Origin: Gracilaria domingensis
Lineage: Eukaryota > Rhodophyta > Florideophyceae > Gracilariales > Gracilariaceae
Length of the DNA: 64,000 bases
Reading direction: 5' to 3'
Assembly: GCA_022539475.1 (NCBI GenBank)
Contig: VCMS01000053.1
Location: 62,001 to 126,000, forward strand
A model generated the notes under the pieces. That model was not told the origin of the DNA, made no database searches, and was given only the letters and a program-made list of their open reading frames with translations. How positions within the stretch are numbered: position 1 is the first letter of the stretch; every line of letters begins with the position of its first letter. A program made the translations under genes and the position numbers. This document shows, one piece after another, positions 18,887-27,815 of the stretch.

Positions 18887-20590
18887 TCACCCGCCGCGCG
18901 CGAAGAACGGGTCCATCGAGAACGACTGGCTCACGCGCAGCGCGTAGCCGCGCTGGATCTCCAACTCCTCCTCCTCCTCCTCCGCCAGCACGCTCTCCTC
19001 CTCCACCTCGTCGCTCGCGTACACGTTCACGCGCAGCGCCACCACCAGCGCCGCGCCGAACAGCGCGCAGATGCCGCCCACAAACATCACGCCCGCCGGG
19101 TCGTCCTGCCACGCGCGCAGGATCAGCGGCGCGCCGAACGCCACCACCAGCTGCGGGAAGCTCTGGCTCGCGTTGAACAGCGTCGTGAACAGCCCCAGCC
19201 GCCGCGCGTACCGGTGGTCGCTCTCCAGCGCGTTGCCGATCAGCGTCCACGGCACGCTCATCGTCGTCGCCCACACGATGCCAAACATGCCGATGTCCAC
19301 CATCGTCGCCAGCCGCAGCATGGCCGACGGCGCCGTCTGGCCCGGCACTCCCCGGATGAAAATGGCCGCCATCAGGCACACCGCCTCCACCAGCTGACTC
19401 AGCGCGTAGATGGGCACCACGCCGCACACCTGCAGCAGCTTGGGCAGCATCAGCGAGTACGCCAGCGTGATCAGCGCCGTCAGCGCGTTTCCCTTGCCGC
19501 CCAGCCGCACGCCGCTCTCAAACACCGCGCGCGCGTCGCTGCCCGCCGGCGCCGTGCCGTCGCCCAGAAACACGTTGCGCCCCACCCAGGTGTTGACGTA
19601 CACAAACAGCGAGAAGAAGCCGCACCACGTGCACAGCTGCACCGCAAACACCTGCCAGAACGGGCGCGGGATCTGCTTGAGCGCCTGCATGGCGCCGCGC
19701 CAGCCCGGCGCGAACGACTGATGCGCGTGCGACAGCCGCGGCGTGACCAGCGACGTGGACGAAGACACGGAGCGCAACGGCGCGCTGTGCAAGCTTCCGT
19801 CCGACAGCACCACCGTGCGGCGCGGGCGCAGCCGCTCCTCGTGCGTGGTGACCACCGTGGCGGCCACGGTCAAAACAAGAATGAGCGCGGAAAGAGTGAA
19901 CAGCGCCTCTACGTCGCGCTCGAAAAAGGGCAGGATGGCGCTGAGCTTCATGCCGGCCAGCAGCCCGCCGAGCAGGTTGCCCAGCCCCGTGAACACGCCA
20001 ATGTACGAGTTTGCCAGCGCGCGCTGCGGCTGCGGCACCACGTCGGTGATGAGCGCGCGCAGCGGCGCCTGAATGGCCTGTATTGAGAAGTCGAGCGCGA
20101 AGAAGGCGCAGATGGCGAGCGCGAGCGCGAAGGCGGGCGACGGCGACCCGGACAAAAGGTGCGCCACCTGCGTGGCGTGCGAGAACAGCAGCAGCGCGCA
20201 CGACGTGAAGATGGTGCCGGCGATGAGGAACGGGCGCCGGCGGCCGAGCGGGTGCGTGCAGCCGTCGGACACATGGCCGACGATGGGCTGCACGATGAGG
20301 CCGGAGAGAGGTCCGGCCAGCCAGGCGAGCGAGACGGCGCGCTCGCTGAGGCCGAGCAGCAGCAGCTGCGCGGTGCCGAGGTTGATCTGCGCGGCGTAGC
20401 AGACCTGGATGCCGGCCATGGCGATGGCGCACAGCGCGATGCGCCATTGCTTCATGGGCGGCGTGTCGACGTACGTCTTGGGGATGGCGGGCGACGAAAA
20501 CGCCTTGACCATGTGCGCGTGCGGCACTCCCATCTTGAAGGGCACCCCCATGTTGAGGGGCGCTCCCTTGCTGTCGTGCAGCGAATCCAT
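18887..20590 (-). CDS. SUT/GPH-family sugar:H+ symporter, copy 2
   Basis: 567 residues from the ATG at 20590. A cytoplasmic N-tail of about 45 residues, then 12 helices with WRIALCAIAMAGIQVCYAAQ, WLAGPLSGLIVQPIVGHVSD, HPLGRRRPFLIAGTI, FALDFSIQAIQAPLRALITD, and a central loop (residues about 255-300) rich in Ser/Thr. FWQVFAVQLCTWCGFFSLFV and TTLFNASQSFPQLVVAF match copy 1 almost exactly. The acidic C-tail has a run of Glu. It is a head-to-tail tandem duplicate of copy 1, 267 bp upstream. The substrate is probably a disaccharide or a glycoside such as floridoside if this is a red alga; that is inference. Confidence 0.88.
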   Translation of the reverse strand: MDSLHDSKGAPLNMGVPFKMGVPHAHMVKAFSSPAIPKTYVDTPPMKQWRIALCAIAMAGIQVCYAAQINLGTAQLLLLGLSERAVSLAWLAGPLSGLIVQPIVGHVSDGCTHPLGRRRPFLIAGTIFTSCALLLFSHATQVAHLLSGSPSPAFALALAICAFFALDFSIQAIQAPLRALITDVVPQPQRALANSYIGVFTGLGNLLGGLLAGMKLSAILPFFERDVEALFTLSALILVLTVAATVVTTHEERLRPRRTVVLSDGSLHSAPLRSVSSSTSLVTPRLSHAHQSFAPGWRGAMQALKQIPRPFWQVFAVQLCTWCGFFSLFVYVNTWVGRNVFLGDGTAPAGSDARAVFESGVRLGGKGNALTALITLAYSLMLPKLLQVCGVVPIYALSQLVEAVCLMAAIFIRGVPGQTAPSAMLRLATMVDIGMFGIVWATTMSVPWTLIGNALESDHRYARRLGLFTTLFNASQSFPQLVVAFGAPLILRAWQDDPAGVMFVGGICALFGAALVVALRVNVYASDEVEEESVLAEEEEEELEIQRGYALRVSQSFSMDPFFARGG

Positions 20591-20645
20591 GGGGCGGGGG
20601 GGGGAGGGGGGAAGGGGGGAAGGGGGGAAGGGGGTGGGGGGGAGG
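20591..20645. promoter_or_regulatory. G-rich/C-rich tract directly upstream of transporter copy 2
   Basis: About 55 bp of almost pure purine on the plus strand (G runs of 5-8 separated by A, AA or T), abutting the ATG of the minus-strand gene. The mRNA leader would be a pyrimidine tract; the plus strand could form G-quadruplexes. It may act on transcription or translation. Confidence 0.5.
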
Positions 20646-20900
20646 CTGGCGCGTGCGCGTTGGTGGGGACGACGGTCGGGCGCTCGGAGCGCGCGGCGAT
20701 GAGCGGCGCGTCAGTTGAGGCGCGCGGGCGGCGGCGTGGCAGATATTCGGCGCGTCGGGCGTGGCGGCGGTTGGGCGAGCGCATGCGGCGCGCGCCCGTT
20801 TTTCGTCGTCAGGTCGTGCCCACGGCGCGTCTGTATCTATCACGCTGTGCGTGCGCTTGCATCCCGCGACCGCGCTGTCAGGCGGCGCGCGTGGCCGCGT

Positions 20901-20948
20901 GGCGCGCTGGCGCGCTGGCGCGCTGGCGCGCTGGCGCGCTGGCGCGCT
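20901..20948. repeat. Six tandem copies of GGCGCGCT
   Basis: Perfect 8-bp tandem repeats, followed by CCACGTGC, an E-box-like palindrome. Confidence 0.9.
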
Positions 20949-22225
20949 GGCCACGTGCGCGCAGCACGCTGGGTGTGCCGGCGGGCGGCCGACGGGGCGG
21001 CGCCAGGTGCGTTGTCCAACAAGCGCGCGCGGGGCGAACGCCCCCACCCGGTTCCCCGCGGCGGCGCAACGCGGCGCTGTGCTCCGCGCCGCCCGTCGTC
21101 GCGCGCCGCTCGGCTAACCGTCGCGTGCCCGCCGCGCAACAATGCCGCCCGCTCGCTTCCATGCGCGCGCAGCTCACCACGGTCTGCATCCCGCCCGCGT
21201 CTGCGTGTCCGTTGTCGGCGACGCGGCGCATCGCAGCTCCCCGTTAGCTCGACCGCCCATCTGAACAACGTGCCTGCAAAGCAAATCAGCGAGATCGCAT
21301 CAATGTCTGCGCGCATCGCGTGGCCTGCAAACATGTCACATGTCAGCTTGGCATCCGCTCGCTCGTGCATGCCAGGCAGCGTTCAAAAAATGGCCCGCCA
21401 AAATGCCGCAAATGCGCGCCGCTGTACCCGCATGCTCTCACTTTCTAACCCCAATTCACCGTTGAGTCGCCTGCTTTGGAGCCACGCTTCCGCGCGCAAT
21501 GCTGCCGGCGCGCCGCCTGCCTCGCTTCTTCGCCTTGATGGAGTCGCTGCACACACCTGAGCACCCGTTTTCGCCTCTGGGAAACTGTATCTCTCACATC
21601 TCAGATGCCAATGTCAAACGTGCCAAACTTTTTTGGAGGCCCAATCTTTTTTTGCTTCTTGTCCGTTCACAACGCGTCTTCTTCTTTCCGCATTTGTTTC
21701 TAAACCCATCCACATGTTATTTTCCAACTTGACTTTCCTGTGCATTGTTATGCTACCTTTCACACCTCATATCTTCCATTTCTTATGACTTCATCGTCAA
21801 AATGCTTGATCTCTTATTATAGCCCATCGTACTCGTTGCTTCGATGGCTCACTGGCATTGCAAACCACTCTTTCCGTCTCTAGTATCAAATCCTTTCCAG
21901 TTCTTTACCGTTCCCTCAGCAAAGCATAATTCACACAAACCTTTAGGGCTAAACCATTTTTCCAGTTGTTGTGCTTTCGCAAACTAGCTGGCACGAGGGC
22001 CATGTTCTGCGTCGTCATCGATTCCCAACCGCCTCTATCGCCCATATACTTGTCACTTTCATTGTTTTGCAATTGTTGTTTCATGTCCATCATCTTCCCA
22101 GACTACCACAATCGATCTCCTCGCATCAAGCAATCCCACCTCCACATCCAAAAACCATCCACAAGCAGCCGCCAACGCAGTTTTTGGCCTCCTGTCGCGA
22201 TGCTATGATCCACCCTTCTGTAGAG

Positions 22226-22234
22226 TATAAAAAG
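22226..22234 (+). promoter_or_regulatory. TATA box of the cationic-peptide gene
   Basis: TATAAAAAG about 138 bp upstream of the ATG at 22364. It implies a leader of roughly 100 nt. Confidence 0.6.
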
Positions 22235-22363
22235 CGCTATTCGCCATCCAGCGATTGTCTGATCCTCAGCCATCAGCAACAAACATCAACAGCGAACAAT
22301 CGCACACCTCAACCAGATACAAAAAGCCACAGTAGCTGCCAATACTCAGGTCAAAAATCAACT

Positions 22364-22927
22364 ATGAAGCCTTTCACTATTTTCTTCTTGTTGTTTGCCG
22401 CCTCAATCGCTCTGGCCTTCGGATCTGCAGTGCCGGATACAACCGAGACCGAAGATGATTGCAACGTCCCGCCTGTTGTCTCGTACTGCCTCGATCTCCT
22501 TCATCTTGGCGCTGGATACGAACCTCCCACCGCCGAAGTTGTTGAGCTGCAACACGATGTCGAGGAGGTGCCGCTCGGAATGTGTTCTTGGGGTGACTGG
22601 GCTGGAACGGCCTCCGTCGAGGATTGTATGAAAATTCTTGCCGTATATGCTGATATGGACGAAGAAACTGAAGAAATTGACATCGAATTGGAAACCACTG
22701 GCCGATTCTTCAAGAAGATCAAGAAGGCTATCAAGAAGGTTGGAAAGAAGATTAAGAAGGGTGTCAAAAAGGTCGCAAAGGGTGTCAAGAAGGTCGCGAA
22801 GGGTGTTAAGAAGGTTGTTAAGAAGGTGGGCAAGTTCTGCAAGAAGAACCCCGACATCTGCGAGGCGGCCGTTGAGATCGGAAAGGGGCTCCTCGGCGGC
22901 GAGGAGAAGAAGACTAGCTGGAAGTGA
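22364..22927 (+). CDS. Secreted prepro-peptide with a Lys-rich amphipathic mature region (antimicrobial-peptide-like)
   Basis: 187 residues from the ATG at 22364, the first ATG after a good TATA box. Residues 1-22 are a clear signal peptide (MKPFTIFFLLFAASIALAFG). Residues 23-112 are acidic with four Cys (33, 42, 74, 88) and end in an Asp/Glu-rich segment. Gly-Arg at 113-114 is a likely processing site. Residues 115-157 are strongly cationic and amphipathic: FFKKIKKAIKKVGKKIKKGV, then near-repeats of KKVAKGV. A short C-terminal part has two Cys (158, 166), NPDICEAAVEIGKGLL and a charged end. An acidic pro-part neutralising a cationic amphipathic helix is the plan of many membrane-active defence peptide precursors. 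No named family is recognised. The activity is inference; alternatives are a nucleic-acid or polyanion-binding secreted protein. Confidence 0.8.
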   Translation: MKPFTIFFLLFAASIALAFGSAVPDTTETEDDCNVPPVVSYCLDLLHLGAGYEPPTAEVVELQHDVEEVPLGMCSWGDWAGTASVEDCMKILAVYADMDEETEEIDIELETTGRFFKKIKKAIKKVGKKIKKGVKKVAKGVKKVAKGVKKVVKKVGKFCKKNPDICEAAVEIGKGLLGGEEKKTSWK

Positions 22928-23653
22928 GTGACCGAATTACCTTGGTCTACAGTTATGTACAGGGTGTGAATTGCTTTCAGCCACATATCATGCGCATGGG
23001 GGGCGCCTGTCTTGATAGATTCTGGGAACATTTGCCAGGCCAGAGTGCACAAGCTCAAGAAGGGTTTGTTCTTTGACATATGCTTCACCATTTATATATA
23101 AGATTTCACGATATCTTCTCTTCATGTAAAGGGGGTCCTTATACGTACTCTCTGATATTAAGCGTTCTCCTTACAGGCTTTTGGAGCAATCTTACGGTCT
23201 GCTTGTTTTGTCGGACTTTTTCGCTGTTCTTCTCTGGATCATTAACGGCTTTTCGGCGACCTCAAGGCTACGACCTCTAACCGGTGCACCATACTGCACG
23301 CTTTCAGCGCATCCACCGAGGCGACCGGGCGACGTGCCTCCAGCTTCGTACTTCATCGACGTCAGCAACATCTTCAAACAGAGAGCGACCTTCTGTTCAC
23401 CTTCTTCTTCTCATTAATGCAGACCATAGCGACCCTTGTTGTGATTGACAAAACTTTCTGACGATAAATCGCTTCAGAGGATGGTGCACCGATGTACAGC
23501 GATCGACGTTTCACAACTGTTGAACTGTCAAACATCGATCCCATTATTATAGTTCACCATCCTCTGCAGCGATTTGTCGTCCACAAATTCTTCACGTCAC
23601 CCCACATCGCACGGTCTGCCGCAACGTTAAGCTCACACTTTACTCTCCTTCAG
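22928..23653. other. Intergenic or intron-containing stretch with a long hairpin
   Basis: Contains TTTATATATAAG near 23090, a TATA-like sequence on the plus strand. A frame at about 23177-23417 after a good acceptor (TTCTCCTTACAG) has a hydrophobic stretch (LVLSDFFAVLLWIINGFSA) that could be a signal-peptide exon of the downstream gene. The inverted repeat at 23460-23581 lies between this and the next exon. Confidence 0.35.
23460..23581. repeat. Long imperfect palindrome (hairpin of about 120 nt)
   Basis: The left arm, starting GACGATAAATCGCTTCAGAG, pairs with the right arm, ending CAGCGATTTGTCGTC. Pairing resumes inside (GATCGACGTTT against AAACATCGATC), so nearly the whole 122 bp folds back with a small loop. 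It could be a MITE, a small-RNA precursor, or an intron structure. Confidence 0.7.
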
Positions 23654-24265
23654 TTCTTTTGCTGATGCGCTCGACGCAAAGCCTGGTCAGGGAGCAGATG
23701 CCTATGCTGGTACTTTTGGAGGAGAGGGTGTCGGCTGCAGCTGCAAAATACCATTTGACTGGCAGGAAGGTAAGCAATATCGTTTACGCCTCTTTGAGAT
23801 CGCCGATGCACGTTACCCGGATCAGCCAGAATGGTGGGGAGCATGGGTAATGGATATGGAAACCGTCCAAGAAACGTTCATCGGACAGATCAAAGTTCCT
23901 GCCGCCTGGGGTTGGATGAAGGGCAGCACAAATTTCTTTGTCGAGTATTACCTCTCTGTACCGTCGTGCGGTGAGACCCCATTCCAGCAGGCGACGTTGC
24001 ACACACCAACGCGCGAGAATGGTCGTGTCGTTCCGACAGGCGATCCTAGCGTCAAGAATTATGGTACGTGCGCTGATTCTGCTAGCATCACTGTTGGTGC
24101 ACAAGAGGAAGCCATTTGCAAGAGCGGGAAAGAGTAAGTTATGATCATAATCCAATATTATACTGGATCACATGTAGATACACGTCAGAAGCAAATTCGT
24201 GTGAGAAGATCACCTGCTCTGAGAGGGAGCGGTTTGAAGCTGAACGACGACATACTCGAGTGTGA
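23654..24265 (+). CDS. DUF3472-like secreted protein, last two exons
   Basis: The exon begins after the acceptor CTCTCCTTCAG at 23653 and reads DALDAKPGQGADAYAGTFGG, then GEGVGCSCKIPFDWQEGKQY, which fits the DUF3472 pattern of an EGxG motif followed by Trp-x-x-Gly-x-x-Tyr. QPEWWGAWVMDMETVQETFI and WGWMKGSTNFFVEYYL continue the domain. The exon ends at 24133; the donor GTAAGT at 24134 and acceptor ATGTAG at 24177 bound a 44-nt intron. The last exon reads YTSEANSCEKITCSERERFE and stops with TGA at 24265. Six Cys suggest secretion. The 5' exons are not defined, and the enzymatic role of the family is unknown. Confidence 0.6.
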
Positions 24266-24306
24266 CATGTAGACTGTTTTAGAATGCATATCCTCTAGCA
24301 TAGTGC

Positions 24307-25503
24307 AGTGAAATGATTATTGGGAAAGCTTTTCCCAATATGGTTTGTAACGGCGAGACGCGACCCAGTCCTGATCCCACGCGAACGGGCATCAGCGCGA
24401 CAGTATACGGGCTATGCTTTGGACGTTGTCCACATGCGACAGATAGTTTGACGCATCCTCAAGAGTGAACATCGGGACATTGCGTGAACCCTGGTCACTC
24501 CTCTTCTCTATCGCTTCGTCTACCTTCGCTTTTATGGCCTTTTCTGTGCGGCTTTCACCCTGCAGCAAGTTTTGAGGACGTTTAATTCCGGTTCCAATAC
24601 AGTCAATTGTACAGCCGTACGCTGCAATTCAGACGATGTCGCAGCAGATGTGAGTTGGGATACGAGTGCATTCATAGTACCTGATGTCAGATTCGCATTT
24701 CGAAGCATCAGTACGGCAAACAGTCTGTCTGTAGCATTACTAATCCCACCTGCGTGGTTTGTATAGCGAGCAACAGCTCTAGCAAATCTGTTCGCAAACG
24801 CAGACACTGATTCATCATCACCGCGCTGACAGATCTGAATGGCTGTCAGAAGATCGATTTCTCTGTGGAATGACTCGGTAGGACTATCCTTTGCAATTAT
24901 GTCAAGGATAGATTCAATTAGTGACTGGTTTCCAACATCATCAGGATCACCATCAAGTGAAAGGGCACCGGACGTCTCAGCTTTATCCAACAAATGTTGA
25001 GCCGCCTCATCGCAAAACATATATATAATATGACCTGCACCCTCACATATCGCCTTCCATTCGTTGTCAACCATTGCGAACTGCGTTATCATCTTCATCC
25101 AAAGTCGCAAAGCATTCCGATAGCGAAACTTCGATGTGTGGTTCGTAAAATCTTGGCCCTTAGTTGAAATTCCCGCTGGATCCTACAGATACAGGCCCTT
25201 CTGAGCCTATAACTGTGACAGGACGCATGTCGTCGTCTGTCATGACGTCGTAGGGCAGTATCTGCAAGAGCGATAGGTGCGGGACTACTGTACTGGATCA
25301 GTTCGGCACAATGCCTGGCTCGGCGATGCGCTCCGCTCTGCAGCCATCTGGTTTTCTCGGCCCAACCCATAGCCCTTGTACTGTTGCGGTCATGCCCGTT
25401 CGCGTGGGATGAGGACTCACGTCAGGGTGCTGACATGTGCAATGGGTCGCGTCTCGCCGTTTTAAGCCATATTGGGAAGTGCTTTCCCAATAATTATTTC
25501 ACT
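24307..25503. mobile_element. 1.2-kb element with about 80-110 bp terminal inverted repeats and a gag-like ORF
   Basis: The left end, AGTGAAATGATTATTGGGAA, is the inverse of the right end over about 60 bp; both contain TTGGGAAAGC followed by TTCCCAA, itself palindromic, and ACGGCGAGACGCGACCCA. The match resumes with ATCCCACGCGAACGGGCAT after an extra 30 bp in the right arm. No transposase is seen. The interior holds a minus-strand gag-like frame. No clear target-site duplication could be read. Confidence 0.75.
24532..25110 (-). CDS. Gag/capsid-like ORF inside the inverted-repeat element
   Basis: 192 residues, with the frame extending upstream to about 25180 where STKGQDFTNHTSKFRYRNAL precedes ALRLWMKMITQFAM. 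The aromatic start followed by two helices, then a segment with REIDLLTAIQICQRGDDESV, then SAFANRFARAVARYTNHAGG, resembles copia/gypsy capsid (UBN2/retrotransposon gag) sequences. There is no zinc knuckle, protease or polymerase. The N-terminal part upstream of 25180 is in other frames, so the gene may be degraded or spliced. I am fairly sure it was coding; the gag assignment is moderate. Confidence 0.5.
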   Translation of the reverse strand: MRLWMKMITQFAMVDNEWKAICEGAGHIIYMFCDEAAQHLLDKAETSGALSLDGDPDDVGNQSLIESILDIIAKDSPTESFHREIDLLTAIQICQRGDDESVSAFANRFARAVARYTNHAGGISNATDRLFAVLMLRNANLTSGTMNALVSQLTSAATSSELQRTAVQLTVLEPELNVLKTCCRVKAAQKRP

Positions 25504-25746
25504 ACAACATGGAGATGCCAGAAACTATGCCACTCGCAAAATTCCTCGAGCTCTCGAGCTCATGAGAAGACCTCGTCGACAGAAATCAAGCTACTGCGGT
25601 AGTTGACGGCCAGGGCTTAAGGGAACGTTGACGAAGACCAATCCCTTCGGAAAGAAAAGCACGTGTTTACTGTTGTGAACAGGACAAATACTTCGAAAAG
25701 CAACATTATGCTCTGGAAGACAGGATTTCCAATGCAGAGTCTAGTC
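25504..25746. other. Short gene-free stretch
   Basis: Nothing recognised between the inverted-repeat element and the 3' end of the receptor-like gene. Confidence 0.5.
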
Positions 25747-27815
25747 TTATACCCTTCGTTCTTCTTCTACATGATTACCAGTGCTATCATCTTCGACATC
25801 CATGCTCTGGATAGCCTTCTCACTGGCGACCTCGTCCTCCTGGCAACTAGAATCCTTGGTGTATGGAACATCTCCAGGAAAACGGAATAGTCCTGCTGTT
25901 GTGTAACGCTCAATCATTTGCACGACGACGAATACAAAAACCGATGCTGCAAAGGCAGTGAGTGAATCCACACCGGAATAATCCCGAAAGCGCTCTTGAA
26001 CGCAGACATCTTGCGCTGGGTCCCAAACGTTGTCAGCCGCATCATCTACAAATAGAGGAAACCTCAAACTAGGGGCAGGGCCGAAAGTTAAAAACTCCCT
26101 CGCAGAAAAAAAAATGTATTTCCTAGAACAGAAATGAAAACCGTGACTGCGCGTACTGCTCAACAGCAATGCAACCCATTATTTAAAACTTAACTGCATT
26201 TAGTATCAAATTCTTTACTTTTCTCTATTCCCGCGCCTCCCCGGTCACGTCATTTCAGATATCTCTACTTATGTGACAATACCTCATTTTTGATCTTTCG
26301 CATTTGCCTCATGTACCTAAACGACAAGAAGAAACAGCTCAAAACGACACCCACTGAGAGAGCGGTGGTAATCACTAATCCAGATATCAAAAGTCTGAAG
26401 TTTGTCAGATCGTCGATGTTGTTCCCTACGGTGCCCAACACCGAAGATGAGAAATACAAGCTGCCCCCTGCTTTGCAATTTAAGTCCCAACCAGGCGAAA
26501 AATATATACACTTCTCTCAGCCTTGGGAATTTACCGTGCCAATATCAATCCAAGTAAAGAATGAAATCCACTTCTCATACCTCTTATAGTTGAGAAACAG
26601 ATACCACAAAGGCACCAATTCTGCGGCAGTGAAAGCCAGTACACCAATGATCTTCGCGAACGGTTTAATCAAAAACCAAGTTTCTTTTCCTTTCCGTTTT
26701 TCTCCTTCACTTCTGTCTGTAGAACCATACGAATCTTCTCCTCTAATTTCTCTTTCCTTCACTATTTTCCTATTTTCCAAGTCTTTCTTCACACTTGAGA
26801 AGAGTCTAAATGACGACATAACTCCACTCAAAGCTGCTGCTAACGCAAGCAAGATTTCGTTGATTGTTATGGCCCTTGGTCGCGGTATTTCGTAGCTGCT
26901 TTCTTCCATCGCTATTGAATATCGATCCTGTTCTCTTGCTAGAAAATCCACGCTTTCGAGAGCCGTCGCAAACATGTTCCCGCAGTCTCCGGAATCCTCT
27001 TCCATCACACTGTCCAGTTTGTTATTGCTTGAGGACGTTAAAATATTTCCAAGCACGCGGAACTCGTCAAGTTTGCCCTCCTTCTTGGCACGTTTGAATT
27101 CTTCCATGATTGTACCAAAGTTCACTTTCTCCTTTCTTTCCGCCTCAGTTGCGTCTATTGTGTTGTTTTGAAGGTCTCTTCTTCTGCCTTTAGTCTGCTA
27201 AAAGCCGTCATTTCCATAAGTAACGGAGGAATGTGCAGAATTCGACTTAGACGGGTCGCTTGCAGATCTCTTTTCAAAGCGGAAAAGTTCCGTATGACAA
27301 TCTCTGTACAACCCACCAACTCTGGGATACAAACAAACAAACGATTTGGTGCCATTCGCTCTATTAAGTATTCTTGGCTCCACTACGATAGCATTTTCAC
27401 AGAATTGGTCGAGACACCGACATGCACTCAGAGTTTGAGTTGAATGTCCCTTTATCTCTCTGCTCGGAACCGAAAAGTTGTAATACAATTCACCGATTCG
27501 TCCAGGGCTTTCTTTAGCAAACGAACAACGACTGTCAAAAGAAAGATCACAAATGTCTTCTTGTCTTAATGAAAAGTTCTTGACAATGATCTTAAACTGC
27601 TCGCTTAAGAGCGAATTTCCACGGCTGTATACCACATCATAAGGCCTTGGGAAACCATCTCGTCCAACTCTGATGCCGGCAACTTCCGTCCATCTTTTAG
27701 CGATATCGGTAGTCTTAATTTCTTCACAATGAGCGTATGAAACACAGAAGACAAGAAGGGCGAAAAGCAGAAAATAGTGACGGCGCTGTTTGAAACAACC
27801 TGCAGCCAAACCCAT
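25747..27815 (-). CDS. Receptor-like membrane protein with signal peptide, Cys-containing ectodomain and four helices; spliced
   Basis: Exons by my reading: 27815-26581, 26460-26317 and 26068-25747. The introns are 120 nt (donor GTATGAG, acceptor GGGGCAG) and 248 nt (donor GTACATG, acceptor CCCCTAG), both phase 2, and they give one continuous frame. The protein starts with a basic tail and signal peptide (HYFLLFALLVFCVSYAHCEE), then a 200-residue ectodomain with about eight Cys (CRCLDQFC is distinctive). Helices: ILLALAAALSGVMSSFRLF, then AKIIGVLAFTAAELVPLWYL, then LLISGLVITTALSVGVVLSC, then SLTAFAASVFVFVVVQMI. The tail is acidic. An in-frame TAG at 27198-27200 remains in the first exon; a further 126-nt phase-2 intron (GTACAG at 27309 to GGCAG at 27184) would remove it. 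Family unknown. Confidence 0.6.

Larger units (their letters stand above)
20591..22225. other. Gene-free stretch at the GC-island edge
   Basis: No convincing gene on either strand. It holds the purine tract at 20591-20645, six perfect 8-bp units (GGCGCGCT) at 20901-20948, and a change from very GC-rich to AT-richer sequence between about 20.7 and 21.5 kb. Confidence 0.55.

Noticed and set aside
26265-27815. Stop-codon reassignment to explain in-frame TAG and TGA in host genes
   Set aside because: Phase-matched introns with normal donors and acceptors remove the TGA and can remove both TAGs; other genes end normally on TAG and TGA.
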